Assembly (NCBI GenBank): GCA_006937955.1
Contig: SSNP01000146.1
Location: forward strand, 688,139 to 752,138
Origin: Pachypanchax playfairii
Taxonomy: Eukaryota; Chordata; Actinopteri; Cyprinodontiformes; Aplocheilidae
Length of the DNA stretch: 64,000 nucleotides
Direction: 5' to 3'
The position numbers and the translations under genes were made by a program. The notes beneath the pieces were generated by a model. That model was not told where the DNA came from, ran no database searches, and saw nothing but the letters and a program-made list of their open reading frames with translations. Each line of letters starts with the position of its first letter. Within the stretch, counting starts at the first letter, position 1. Shown piece by piece: positions 23,901 to 36,479 of the stretch.

Positions 23901-25760
23901 GCAGGATCAGCTTGAACACCTGGAAACAAATCAAGTGTGTCAATTCATCTTCTGGATCTGATCCACATTAAATGTTCTGGATGGTGCTCATGTACCTGTC
24001 AGGAGATGTGTGCATGAGGAGGAAGTTGCTGTGTTCATTGAGGGATATCCTTCCTCACAGCGGCAGTGAGGGAGAACGCCCTGCTCACACAAAGGATAGG
24101 CTCACTCCTTCACTCTGTTTATTTTTAGTCATAACATCTACTACAATTGAAAGTATGGGTCAAGGTGAGGCTAGGACACTCGTATGGGGGAGGGGGGTGC
24201 CTGAAGAACAACAAACAGATGTTCTTTGATGATAATTGCAGAGAAGGGAAAGGGAGTGTGGATAGCAGGCGTGTGAAGCCTTCACTTGTTGAACCTCCTA
24301 AAGCCCTGTGGGGGTGCGTTGTTTAGCCTCAGGATACAGAGAAAGCCTACTGGTGCTATTACTCTCATTCGCCAAAGGTGACATCTGTTCACAAGAGCAG
24401 CCACAAATTTAAATGCCAATACTTTTGCCTTGAACTGACCAGGAAAAGAGGAGGAAAAAAGTTTGCATCACCCTGTGTCAGTCTTTTTAACATGAAAGGT
24501 TAGGAAGCCACAGCCTTTAATCAACTGTGGCTGTCAGCAGGCGCCCTTTACAATGGAGCTGTAACGACAGACTGCCAGTATTACAGCCGAGGAGCGCCAG
24601 CAGCAAATGATTGATTTGTGTAAATCATTTTCTTTTTTTGCTCTCCTCCAGTTTTTTATGAGCATCAGCAGCAGTAGAGAATGGTGAGGATACCATCATG
24701 GGATTAAGTATAGCTCCTACAGGCTCTCCGTGTGATTAATGACCTGCCACAATGTTCCCAACTGTCACTGAGGAGCATGAGCTCTAACCGCATCTATACT
24801 GATGACACAAAGGGTGAAAATCTGTAGTGCCATCTTATCATTAAAAGCTTGTCTTTCTGGGTTTGATTTAGCAAGCTGACATTCAACCTCCAGTGCTAAT
24901 TACATTCAAATTAACATCAAAATTATTGATTACCATTGGTAAGATTAACTTTTGATTTAATACTATCTAAGATGAGTATGTGGAATTCATCATAAGTTCT
25001 GTCATTTTTTTAATCAACTGTTTAAGTGTAGCATTTCAAATACTTAAAGATATATTTTTTTCATCTATTGATGAGTTTCAAATTTACCATTTTTTTTCTC
25101 ACCCAAATATTTAGCTCTACTGCAAAGTCCGGTCAGAAGGTCAAAGTGGGAAGGTCAGGAACAACTAGTATAAACAATATCAACTGGACCGGTTACTGAT
25201 CGTTTAATTATCTTAAAGAGTTTGAAATGCGTCTTTGCATTTGTGTGAGCAAGCTGTGATGACCTTGACAAGGCACACATTTATACACCCCACCATTCCT
25301 CTCAGGGGTCTATAGTTATCACTCCAGTCCAATAAATAGTGATAATGTGCTGCCTTATCAATTGGCTATTCAAAAGACAAGCAGTAAAAAGAATGTTTAA
25401 TTGATTTCTCCTGCAGTATTTTCGTGTCTTTGTGATCTGTGAAGAAAAAACAGCAAATCTCCTCACTCACTTTTCTTCATGAAACCTCTTTTGTTTCCTT
25501 CTCTGCTTGTTTGTAACTATCCTCTTTTATTAAACTGCTGAAAGAGATTACAGTCTGTCATCTGTCCTTCACACTTTAAGTTCCACCTAAATTCAAACAT
25601 TACAGTTGTATGTTTGGCACCACCTATTATAGCCAGCAAACAGGGTCTGCATATGCACAAAAATGATCTGTTGATGGACCGGGTATACAAGTAGATGGGA
25701 ACAGATAACAACATTTATGTCCTCACCTCGAGGTTTGACAGTGTTTTGTGGAATCATAAA
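20913..25760. other. Noncoding; GC-richer island near 23225-23600; candidate conserved element 24500-24640
   Basis: No exon can be supported in about 4.8 kb. The segment 23225-23600 has more CpG and three overlapping frames (up to 102 codons, minus strand), with a GAGGCGGAGTCTGGG word typical of mobile-element bodies, but no ends could be defined. The segment 24500-24640 (CTGTGGCTGTCAGCAGGCGCC through GATTTGTGTAAATCATTTTC) is non-repetitive and contains a short palindrome, GATTTGTGTAAATC. It could be a regulatory element. Confidence 0.4.
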
Positions 25761-26720
25761 TTAAAGGTGCCCTTCCACAAAAAAACAAACAAAAAAATCT
25801 GAGCTTTATGTTGAATATTTTAGGTCCACAGGTGTTCTTGGTTTCGTACTAGGTGTGAAAATTGCACAATAACTTCTCTTTCTGTTTTTTCACTCACAGA
25901 AAGCAAGTGGAGGAATTAGTTTAGTCTTTATTGTAATTGCACATTAGTGCAACAACAAAAATTGGGGTACGGCTCTCCTTATGTACAAAAGTGAAATGTA
26001 AAAAAATTAAATAACTAAATCAGGTGAGTTTGAAAATTCCATCAATGTGACATCACACTGATTGCTCATTATAATTCATCAGCTTGTGCATTTGAGACCA
26101 CGCATGTAAAGTTAGCTCAGTTGTTCAGTAGCAAACATGGCGGACCATCAGCGTTGTTGTGCTACAGCTGGATTTACACAATGCTCATACTACCAAAAAA
26201 TTCAGATTTGTGGGACAAATGGCTTCAGTTTAATATTGGAGAGACTCGTAGAACTGTTATTAGTAGTTTAAGTGTTTGTTTAAACCATTTAGAAGAGAGT
26301 GACTTTCTAAACTTTAGCCAAGGTGGGTTTGCTAAAATAGCTACTTTGGAGGCTGGGTGCAGTTCCATCACGCCAATCTACAGAGACTCAACCTGTAAGT
26401 AAACATGTTTATACATTTCTATTGTTAACTCTGTTATGCAGGTTGTTACTTGGACAGTCGTAGCCCTGTAGGACCGTTTGGGATACAGGAAGTCGTGCTC
26501 TCATAGGCTAGCTATTAGCCAATCTGAGTCCAGCGAATTAGCATAATGAATTTAATGATTACAGGCCCAAATCGAGGTACATTTTCAAGCAGTCAGATTA
26601 CTCTGAATGGCTGGAAAATAGTTTTTCCTAATGTTTTTAGATATAAAATATTTCAGATTATAGATTAATACTTCAGAAATAACCACAAAGTTATGAAATG
26701 TGTGTGACAGGGCACCTCTG
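25761..26720 (+). mobile_element. TTAA family A, longer diverged copy 3 with THAP exon
   Basis: The left end is TTAAAGGTGCCCTTCC at 25761. The right end GGGCACCTCT at 26710-26719 is its inverse with the final TTAA mutated. The first about 150 bases parallel copies 1, 2 and 4 (TTATGTTGAATATTTTAG, CCACAGGTGTTCTT, AATAACTTCTCTTTCTG). The last about 220 bases also do (CTCTCATAGGCTAGC, TTAGCCAATCTGAGTCCAGC, TTTCCTAATGTTTTTAGATAT). The middle about 550 bases are absent from the short copies and include a transposase-like exon. The short copies therefore look like deletion derivatives of an element of this type. Confidence 0.8.
26137..26394 (+). pseudogene. THAP-type transposase first exon, frameshifted
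   Basis: An ATG at 26137 gives MADHQRCCATAGFTQCSYYQ. After a one-base shift near 26190 the other frame continues LPKNSDLWDKWLQFNIGET, then SSLSVCLNHLEESDF and a C-terminal IYRDSTC. This follows the THAP zinc-finger layout: N-terminal Cys residues, a Pro and an invariant-type Trp in the middle, and a final C-x2-H (here CLNH). The first frame runs to a TAA near 26270. CCT/GTAAGT at 26395 looks like a splice donor. THAP fingers are the DNA-binding part of P-element and Kolobok-type transposases and of host THAP proteins; the TTAA ends favour Kolobok. It cannot be translated as one protein as it stands. Confidence 0.72.
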
Positions 26721-29700
26721 CCCAACATTGATGCTTGGGTTTTGTGCTTACCTAATGTCTTGCACATTCATTGGCTGCATCACGTCCTCCTGGCATCTCA
26801 CTCAACAACTGAACCTTTGCCAAACATCACATGTGGTCTGAAATGGAACGTCTGTGAACATCAGAAGTCACATCTTCCAAGCATTCACATGTATTATCAA
26901 TTGGAGCAAATTGTCTGCAAGTCAAAAATCTGCCTTTAAACTATAAACTTGACTTTTTAATCTAAAATATTGAAACAAACCAAATTACAGGTTTGAAATG
27001 TTAATATATCACAGTGATAAAGAACAAAAGAACACGTTTTTTAGTAGATATCAGAAACATCAATCTCGTCTCAGTTTAATGTCTAGTTAATCAGATCCTG
27101 AAGAAATCCTTCTTTTCTTTAGAGGTTGTAATGTCTAATGTCTTCTTACCTTTTTTTATTAAATCAGATAGCCAGGCAGAAGTTGTGAGGAAAGCAAGAA
27201 AAGGGGAAATTGAGCCACTCCACATCTATCTCTCCCCAAGGAGTGTTGTGTTTCTCTTTGCACCATTTATTTGAAAGCTATCATTTCCTGGGATTCATGG
27301 CTGAAAAATGGCATCGATTCTCCGGATGATAGATGCTAAGTGTTCTTCTATCGACATGCCTATTGACAGGCCTGTGTAAATTCTGCATCGTATTACCCCG
27401 CTGGATAAATGATACACCTTGTGAACAAGGAGGTTGTAGCTCAGTCGATGGCAGCGTCTGAACATCATAGTTGCTGGTGTCACTGCTAAGTGCTGTGAAC
27501 CATTTTGTCAGAAAACACCTTATCTGCCACTGTGCTGAATAATTAAACACAATAAGACTGACGGAACATCCCTTTGTAAACCATCCAGGCTGTTAAACAG
27601 AAATAACTACAGAACTTTTTATCCATCCCTCTGCTGCACCTTGGAAGGTCAAATCCTAATCTAAAGTTGTTTTTTTTAATCTAATATTCTTGTCTGGAAA
27701 GTTTGCTGTAGCATTAAAATGACTTATGTGAAGCCCTAAACCAACGCAGTGTTCTCTGAAGCAACTCGTTTTCTATACTGCATTGTTTACAAGGGCTATT
27801 TTTCTTTGACTCTGTAAGGTTTATTGCATCTTAATCCTACCCTTTTGTAGCACAGCCTGCACAGACGTTAAATAATGCCCCACTGCCAACTGCTTTCTCC
27901 GTCTCAATTTGTTTTATAGTAATACACAATTTAACCTTCACAATAGCATTTGCAGGTTCATAACACTTGGAACAGGTGTAATTTTTCTAACAAACACAGC
28001 TGCAATGTGACCCTATTTATCTGTGTTTCTTATAATATATTGTATTAATCCGTTGCCCATTCATGACCCATTATTTCAGCAGGACAATAATTCACTCTCT
28101 GTGTTCAGACTTGCTATTGAGGGAAATCTTTTTTTGTTCGGTCGTGCTTCAGTTTGTGGCTCTTTTGTGTGTGTGTGTGATCTGTTGGAGTCTGACTTTA
28201 TAGCTTTTTGCACAAGAATCCATGAGCCATTATATGTTATGGAGAGTGAAATGGCCTCTTGTAAGTCACTCTGTTAGAAAATAAAAAAAAAATCTGTCTT
28301 TAGTGGCGCCTTTGATGTATACGGTTTTGTGTTGGCATTTTTCCAGATCCAGGAAGTGTCGACAATTATTAAAACTAAATTTTGAAGTTTTTAGATCATT
28401 ATCTGTAGCCTAATCAGTGCCAAAAGTTGACAAGAATAAGTAGATGTGAAGAATAAAACTAAAGTTGGGTTATAATTGTATTATTTCAAAAGTAGGGGAA
28501 GTGGGGTTACTGCAAGCTGAAGCACTATCACGGTTTCTTCTTTTTCCAAAGATAAATTAACTGCTTCTAAATAATGCAGTGAACCTTAATTCTCTTTGAT
28601 TAGTAGTGAGTTAGATGATGGCGACCCACTGAAATTGGTCATCAGCATAAATAACGAGTGAATGAACTGATAAAATGCAAAGTCCTTGGCCATCATAAAT
28701 CAAACAGAATCCACTGGCCGTGGAAGCGGGTGGAATTAGAAGTCCATGCTCCTATTAATTATGTTGCCTTCTGAAGGCGACAGCGTGATAAATCAGCGCT
28801 GAAAGGCCCTTCACTGGCTGAGCCTGAGGAGTTAGACTGCCTGCAAATTGCCTTGTGTACGCTCCTAATTGTTTCTTAAATAACCCACCTTTCTGAGTCA
28901 GGTTGGAGAGGTACTCTACCAGGATGGGTCAAAGAAGTCAAAGCCACTGCCTCTCAAGGATAATGTCATGAACATTCATCTCTGTCAATCTTGTTACTGA
29001 CAGATGATGAAAACTGTAAGTATAATATAAAACATTTAAAAGGATATCACCGTACTATTTCACAAATTAAAAACAAAACACAGAACTACAGTGATACATT
29101 TTACATACAAATTATTCATTTGAAAAAAAAAAAAACATTTAAACTCAGCTTTTGAACTACTTTTATGTGAGTGTACCTGGATACATCCATTTGCATCTCT
29201 ATAACAATTCCTGGTGAATACACTTTTTACGTGTATATTTTTTTCTAAATAAAATAAAATGAAATGGATTAAATTAAATGACTTCAACTTTTGGGGCATG
29301 TAATAATGGTTGGATCTCTGAGGAGCTTGTAATTAATGAGAATGTTGAGGCAGCCAAGAGCTATTGCTCATTAAAGTAACCAACTATAAAACTCGCTGCA
29401 TTTGGCTCAGGAACTTCATTTGTATTTGTTGAGCAGCAGTTGTCATCATGCATGAAATGTGGAGTTTCCAGAGTGTTTAGCAGGAATATGTAGTTAAGTT
29501 AAATTGTGTGTGCTGTCTGAAATGCCAACAGTCAAACAGTGCACGTGTTTAACGTTAGCTTCTGTTCTGCTGAGCAGCTGTGGAGCTCTATTGCTATTAT
29601 CATTGACTGATCCTTAGCAAAATTGTGCTACAAAGACTTTATATGTGATTCTTATATTTTTTAGAATTTTTTTATAGAAATAACTTCCTGGCAATTGGTT

Positions 29701-32653
29701 TTTGTAAGTTTATTTTTCCATGAGGAATGGGATTCAAATTTTACCACCTCTTCCATAGCTTGGTATGTATTGCTTAATTTAAGGGCCCAATGAGGAGTTG
29801 AATTTTGGTGACGTGTCACCAAGATTATTTGTTTTGTCTTGTCCATTTCAAGACAGCTTTCATACATATAGAAAAACCCAAGCGATAATTATATAACCAC
29901 CCACATGAAAATAGGCTAAAACAAATCTGAAATTTTAAATTTACATTTTGTGTGTAAAATCTGAGGTATAGTCACTTGTTGAACTAGAGTCCCACTTTTC
30001 AGTACTATATATTTAAGATAAACTCACTTCTATTACATTATATAGTACAATTTACTCGTAGCCAACATTGTTATATGTTTCAAATCATGCAAAATAAAAC
30101 TATTTTTCACTACTATTGTAAATCTAGAAACACATAACCAAAAATGGTACAAAAATGTAAAGAATAAAATATAACATTTTTGGATTATTTCATGTATTTC
30201 TTCAAAAGAACGCGTGTGTCTGTGATGACAGGTGTCCTTCTGCTGACATTCAGCCACTGGTAAAGGTTTGAGTTTAAATAATGTTCCTGTGGGGTTGGAG
30301 GAATAATGGTGTGGACTCTCGTGACATTGCGTCAGTGCCAAGGTGACTGACTCGAGGACTGATTGCTCCCTCTGTCTCTCTCCCTGTCCATTCCCCCTTC
30401 TCACCCTGTCAATAAGCATCCTCTTGTCTGATGGAGTCACATCAGGGCAATGCAGCTGACACTGTGGTGTCTTTATTTCCTGCAGCAATCCTTTTACAAC
30501 ACACATCAGTGGTGATTAATACACTGACAGCAGCCAGGAGGTTAACCCCCCGCTGCCAGGCTGCTACTGTTACTGACAAACACACGACTCACCTTACATA
30601 CTTAACTGCACTTTACTGCAGCTTCTCTTTTAACATAAATCTACTGTGTATAATCGAATAATGATTGATGAGAGCAGGTGATACTTGCTATTCCAAAACT
30701 GTCTTTTACATCAACCAAATTGTGAGTCCCACTTGCAGCTGTCTGCAGAGTTATTAAATTGGAGGTTTTGTGATTTAAATTTATGACACCAATTATGCAA
30801 GAATTTTATATGTCCAGGTGTTGCATCTGTTTGGCTTCAGGTAGGGGTCACTTTGATTTATTAATATCCACGGTTTCATCTGCTAGACAATCAATGACAT
30901 ATTGTCACCAGGGCAGCTTGTCTTTCTGTCTTTTAACAGCTGTGACAACCTGTATGTTATTAACTCCTCAGCTGATTATGCACAGACACAGACCGAATGT
31001 GCGAGTGTCTGCAGGGCGAGATTAATGCTTGTAAAAGCCAATAAACAGCAAATCATAGACTTGTGGCTGAATGTGGATTTTCTCATTATGGCTCATCAAC
31101 ACCTGCTTTAGAAATCTCATGATAGAGGAGATAAGTTAGCAGTCTTCCGGGGTGATAAGACCATCTGGGTCATTCAAAGCCATATGTTCACACTTTGTCA
31201 CTGTTGAAAAGGTTTCTGGAAATGTTTTTTGTTTGGTGCACTGTTGCTGCACAGCTCCACTAGGTATCACACATCTACAACGAGTAGACTATAAATGAAT
31301 TTGTTGAAATATTTATCAACGTCAATGCTTCTATTACAAAATATTTAAAGTAAAACTGCACGAACATCTTGGTTTTCACATCTAAAAAAAAGTTAAGTTA
31401 TATGGGTCATGTGAAACATGTAAAATACATGTCTTGTGCACATGGCATGTGATTTTTGGAACCTATACCAACCTACACCAAATGTGGTTTTGGAACATTG
31501 TCTTCAAGCTTTTATGATAAACATATATAGAAAAACGAGTTGAATAAATGATGTGATTCTATAAGGGATAGACATTTTTAAGTTTTCAACTGTTGGAAGC
31601 TGAAGCCAAAACATGAAGCTGAGTTTTATATATGCTTGCTTAAATTTGGTCTATAATTATAGCAACTTAATATTCACACATTTTACAATGGTAGAAAGTT
31701 GCAGAATTTGTATTGAGGCATTTTTGTGGACAGATTTTTTTTTGTCAGACAGATACAAACTAAACATAAAGCATATGGCAAAGCATCAAATGCATTAACT
31801 GTATCCTGCATATAAAGATGGACCTCTTACTTTTGTCTGCTACAGACGTTAAACTGGGGGGGGCTCATTTAGCTTCTGCTTCAACTTCCATGTCATGTTC
31901 CTGTTTCCGGTTCAATTTATAAACAGGCTATAGTATGAATGTTGTTCTGCCCACAAATGTGTCTATTTTAAGAATTTGCTTAGCATGCTCTGACATGTTT
32001 GTTACCAGTTAGTTAAAAATGTCAAAAACAGACTAATTGAATGATTCCTTAAACCGTGAGTTCCTTGTGGAAATTATCTGTAGATCATTAGTAAAATGAT
32101 CTTTTCAAACACTTCCTCAAATCACACAGTTGCAGCATGTTGTTGATAGATGTTTATGTAATCACAATGTGATAATTTATTCTTTTTGCATGACACTTTT
32201 GGCAACAATGCTGCTGAAAGTGACAGACAGTTAAGACTTGTTTGAGCTATAGCCTTGTTTGGCAGCACGGATCACAAACTCTCCACTCACAGCGTGAGTC
32301 AGCAGGACCAGAGGTGGCCCAGTTGTTAGGACGTAGCAAATATCACAAGGTTGTCCCCTCGAGATTTCCAGATGCTGCTCTCACCTCTCATCATTAACTC
32401 TCCTTCTGAGCTCATAATTAGAGCTCCTTACGGCATTAGATAAATTCTGAATCAGGCCAAATTTTTCTAAGTTGTCAGTCTAATTATGTGATCCATTTTA
32501 TCGGTGGCGTCCGCAAACCACAAGGTAGTTTTCTGTGCCCACCTGGTACTGGTACTAGGATGTTGATCCAGCTGTTCTTAGTTTTGACTCCTAGCTTCTG
32601 AACTAGATTACAAAGTATATCACACTCTTAGAACTTTGTCATTAGTCATAGGG
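26721..32653. other. Long noncoding stretch; candidate conserved element 28700-28890
   Basis: About 5.9 kb holds no recognisable gene or repeat family. The largest frame (30033-30506, minus, 157 codons) is Ser/His-rich and ends in hydrophobic residues from T-rich DNA, and it resembles no family I know. The segment 28700-28890 is non-repetitive, evenly composed and includes CTATTAATTATGTTGCC and GATAAATCAGCGCTG. It is a reasonable conserved-element candidate. A short GTGTGTGTGTGTG tract lies near 28167. Confidence 0.45.
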
Positions 32654-33440
32654 CTTACCCCCCTTTCCACCGGACGCGTCAGCAGCGAGTTACTGGAGCA
32701 GCGCGTTTCGCTCGTGTATGCTGCTGCTTGGCCCTTCCCACCAGGTGTGTATGAGGCACGTAGCAGCAGGGAAGCAGCTGTCACTGAAAGAGCACGAATT
32801 CACGCGAGATTAGCAAATTCACGCGTGACTTCGTCAGTATACACAACAACAAGCAGAAAAAAACTACAACATGGCCCCAAAAGGCTTGTGTTTTATGTTC
32901 TGTCCGTTTTATAATCGTCAATACGTTTATGTTAAGTCAGAGGATATTCAAATTTGCTCAAAGTCCAACTGAATAATGTTAGTGGCGATCTGAGGTAAAA
33001 GCTGTGACTGGGATCAAAAAGGACTGGGTACTTCTCCACTTTAGTAATCAACCGTTTGTCGTCCATGATGGAAAAACAAAGAAGACCGCTAGGTGATAAC
33101 TTCTCACTGGGCTGCATAGGTTTTTAAGTAAAGCAACCAGAAAGCAGTACGTTTTATTCTGAAAATCTCCAGAAGCTTCTCTCCGTTTCCGCATCTGATT
33201 TCCTGTCTTCCCCTTTCCAAAATGTCGAACTTGACACGTTTCAGAGGCATAGCACGTAGAAAATAGGACCGCCGCGTATGTTTAGGAAAAGGCCGCGACA
33301 TGTCGCTCCTGAGACGCGGCCGACTCGCACTGCTGACGGATCCGATGGAAAGGGTTCTATTGACTACAGCGGTATCAGCTGCGTATGACGTGCTGCTCCA
33401 GTAACATGCGGCTGATGCGTCCGGTGGAAAGGAGGGTTAG
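32654..33440 (+). mobile_element. Inverted-repeat DNA transposon, family B copy 1
   Basis: The left end CTTACCCCCCTTTCCACCGG continues ACGCGTCAGCAGCGAGTTACTGGAGCAGC. The right end read in reverse is CTAACCCTCCTTTCCACCGG then ACGCATCAGCCGCATGTTACTGGAGCAGC, a terminal inverted repeat of about 50 bases with few differences. The flanks TAGGGCTT and TAGGCTTT are similar, so an 8-bp-type duplication is possible but not exact. The body is CpG-rich with no recognisable transposase. A frame of 92 codons crosses the left end and is a shadow. The superfamily is unassigned, with hAT the weak first guess. Confidence 0.8.
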
Positions 33441-35858
33441 GCTTTTTAAATTGAACCTAAGCCCCCATTCTTCAAACAATTATACCCCACTCTTGCTACA
33501 AAAGAGAACATGTTAATTGAATTTGACAAGGGCATATTACTCACAACAAATATGCATAATTTGGCAAAAAATGGAACAGAAAATTGGAAATAAAAAAAAG
33601 GAACAAAGTAGATTTACATGGTTGGGTAGTCTGAACGTCTGGTATCATATTCTCTCCTGCCGCCTGCATAAAAAGGCACAGAACTGTAACAATGGCTATC
33701 AGTGGAAAGTGCTTTAAAGTTAAAGCTGATGGATGGCTTGTCAAAAAAAATAATTGCACTTGTTGGAAAGTGGGTCTGCGTGCTTAGAAGGGGGAGAGCA
33801 GGATCTACAGAGAGGATGATGGGAAGTGACAGTGGTCTGTCAAGACGCAGTGGCTGCCCAGAGTAGTGTGAAACCCCAGCTAGAAGGTGGCAGAACAGAG
33901 CAGGCTGTCAGAGCAGGAAAGTGCCTTTAATACATTGAAAAGAAAAGGAATCCGCTTGTCAGACCTGCTCAGTCGGTCGGGGGAGGAAGAGGGAGTTTGG
34001 CGGGATAGGTGTAGACGCGGTTGAGCTGGCTGAAGCCCAGGCGTGCGGCTGGCCTGGCTACAGGTACAAACCATGACTGAGACAGATTGTCAGCTGCTTG
34101 TGGCTGCTTCCAGTTCCAACTAGTGCCTTTTGTGGTGACAATTCATTAATCAGTTTGACAAATGTGGCCTTATTACACAGAATATTTGACACTTGAGCAA
34201 TTGGATTGTCTACTGCATCTTATTATAAAAGCAATTCAAAGTGAATTCTGGTCCTCCCGTTGTAACTCACGGATGTCTGTTCCTTTAAGACATCCTGCAG
34301 TGACCTGGGGAGAGATTTCTATGTGCTTAAACTGTAAGTTATTACACACATAAATGCTTGAAAAATATGTAAGTTGTTCATTTTCTTTTTTCTCCTCCAA
34401 GCACAATAAAAATCTGTCAGATTTTGATCTAAGCGATGATATATAGACCGACCTAACAAAGGATCAAGTGGCCAGCGAGACAGACAGCTAATAGATAGAG
34501 TAGCAAGAGGAGCCTCATTTAGAGAGGAAGGACCGTTTGTGCTGCCAATATGACAAAAGAAAGTCGACAATCATTGATCCATGCTCACGGATGACAGCTT
34601 AAAAATTCAGCATAATCATGACAAATGAGGAGAGGCACCATAGCTCGAATATTATCGATAATCAGAGGCTGGAAATAAATGCCAAGGTCAGAGAGAAAAG
34701 GCTACTGAAGTAGTCTGCGAGAGTGGACTCTGCCAGGTGATATATTGGTAGAGATAGGAGGAGCAGCCTTTAAAGCAAGGTAGAAGTTGCTAATTGAGTT
34801 TTGGATCCCACTGGGACACGAATGTCCCTCAATATAGATCCTTTGCAAGAGCCCACTGAATGCCAAGGGCAAAGAAACCATTAAGTAACAGAGTTTCTGG
34901 TGGCTTTGATCCCTCACAGGGGAGCTGGTGGATGGATTTATTATATCAATAACTCAATCTCTTTTCTAAGGAAATCTGAGGAAAGCTGAGGCATTAGTAA
35001 TGTCAGTTTTTTCATGACAAGCGAGTGTCGAAGTGAGATCCAGCTGGAAGGATTTATATGATTTTAAGTCACCTGTCACAGTCTGGGTCACGGTGGGGAA
35101 GAGTAGTTTGGTTTTTTTTCTCCAGCATTTTTAGGCTGTGAAGGAGAATCTTGAGCTGCAGTTCTGGCCTCTAAAGGGAAGATCGTGATCCATCCTGTAA
35201 CTCTTCAACTCTATTGACCAACAGTTCAATACTAAAAAGTTTTGAAAGTGCAGAGCTTTTCACTTCAACTTCCAGCCTCCTCGGTGTTTTGTGTTTGTTT
35301 GTTTGGTGCATATATCTTTACTAAACTGACAGAAGTGCTAATGATTAGCCAACAAGCTTACACTTTTTTCAGTCAGCTCCTCCACAATCTGATCATTTTC
35401 CTTTTCCACTAATAATTAAAAAAAAAAATTGTTCACCTTCACACACATAAAAAAAAGCTATTTTATAGCATAACAGCTGTATGGGCTTTTTTTCTTTCGA
35501 TCAGGCTTTGCAAAGTTGTGCATTTTCCATGAAATGGCATCAGGCTGCAGCTCTTTCAGCTGTTCCTGCTCAAAATCTAAACACATGTCAAAGTGATCAG
35601 TAGAAAACTGACTGCAGTTTGCACTTCTCATTAGAATGCCTTAAACACACAGTTACAGAGTAAGCTGTCTTAATTTAAACCATATGTTTCAGAGAAAAGT
35701 CATCCACTAATGGAATTAAAACACAGAACCTGAAATCCTTATGCACGATTTGAGTCATACAAATGTCCGTTTTTATTGTAAAAACAAAAATAATTAAAAT
35801 TTGTTTAGAATTTACTTTAAATGCAACTTTTCAACATAACATAGGTTATACTTTAGAA
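33441..35858. other. Noncoding; candidate conserved element 34090-34260
   Basis: There are only short, unrecognised frames. The segment 34090-34260 (CAATTCATTAATCAGTTTGAC, TTGAGCAATTGGATTG) carries several homeodomain-type ATTA sites in non-repetitive DNA and may be regulatory. A 10-A run lies at about 35421. No repeat family is seen. Confidence 0.4.
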
Positions 35859-36479
35859 CAGTTGTCACCAAATCTAGTTGCTTGGGTTCACTATCCTGCA
35901 TGTTTCAATTGCTTCATTGCTTGAACTCTGTCAGGAACTCATCACGGACTTCAGCTACCAGCTGTGCTAAACGAGCTCCTACCATTGATCAACCAATCAC
36001 CACCACACCAAAGAAAAGACTTGCTCACTCAACTGCTACGAGCTCTTTTAATGCCCATCATGCAACAGTCTTCACCAGAACGATCCAGCCACGTTTCTGT
36101 CACCAGCTCAAGCCTCCTCAGCACAGTTCCAGTCTTCGGAGGCCTCCAGTCAATCATCATGGCTCTCTTCTTGGCAAGTCCTGGGTGCCTCCTTCTCAGC
36201 CGGGTTGTCAGCTTAGCCAGTTCCTCGGCTCTGATCAATAGGCACAGCAAGAAAGACAGTGTATCCGCGGTCGGCTCATACACACAATCTCGTATAGGCT
36301 GCACAAAAACGTTACCCCTGCTCCTTTCCACTCAACAGCCAGACAAATTCACCTGATTTGGATAAATTACTTCCTCATCATGTCAAGTTCTGCAGAAGCC
36401 TGTTATTCACTCATTCATTTGAATCCAGCATGTTAAAGCAGAAAAGACCAGAAACATTCAGGACTGGATTTGCCTGCTG
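35859..36479. mobile_element. hAT-like MITE split by a GC-richer insert
   Basis: The left part (CAGTTGTCACCAAATC ... CACTATCCTGCATGTTTC) and right part (CACCTGATTTGGATAAATTACT ... GTTAAAGCAG ... AACATTCAGGACTGGATTTG) read as the two halves of a common fish element whose arms are 'CAGTGGTCACCAAATCCTGG' and its inverse. The sequence between about 35930 and 36340 does not belong to that family. It is GC-richer, with open frames of 119 and 130 codons on the plus strand and 100 on the minus strand. No exact 8-bp duplication is visible at the outer ends (CTTTAGAA against TAGATAAT). Confidence 0.5.
36029..36331 (-). other. Open frame inside the 36-kb insert, unidentified
   Basis: The minus-strand frame of 100 codons begins MERSRGNVFVQPIRDCV and includes LRRRHPGLAKKRAMMIDWRP, which is basic and protein-like. 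It overlaps plus-strand frames of similar length, so low stop density from base composition could explain all three. I recognise no domain. If any is real, the minus one looks best because its composition (Arg/Lys/Glu/Leu) is ordinary, whereas the plus frames are Ser/Pro/Gln-rich. Confidence 0.15.

Noticed and set aside
30033..30506. 157-codon minus frame as a gene
   Set aside because: It has a Ser/His/Thr-scattered first half and a hydrophobic end from T-rich DNA, no domain, no splice context, and overlapping frames.
35882..36356. Two plus-strand frames of 119 and 130 codons as a gene
   Set aside because: They overlap in different phases and also overlap a minus frame. Ser/Pro/Gln richness follows from base composition. 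The insert is kept only as a finding.
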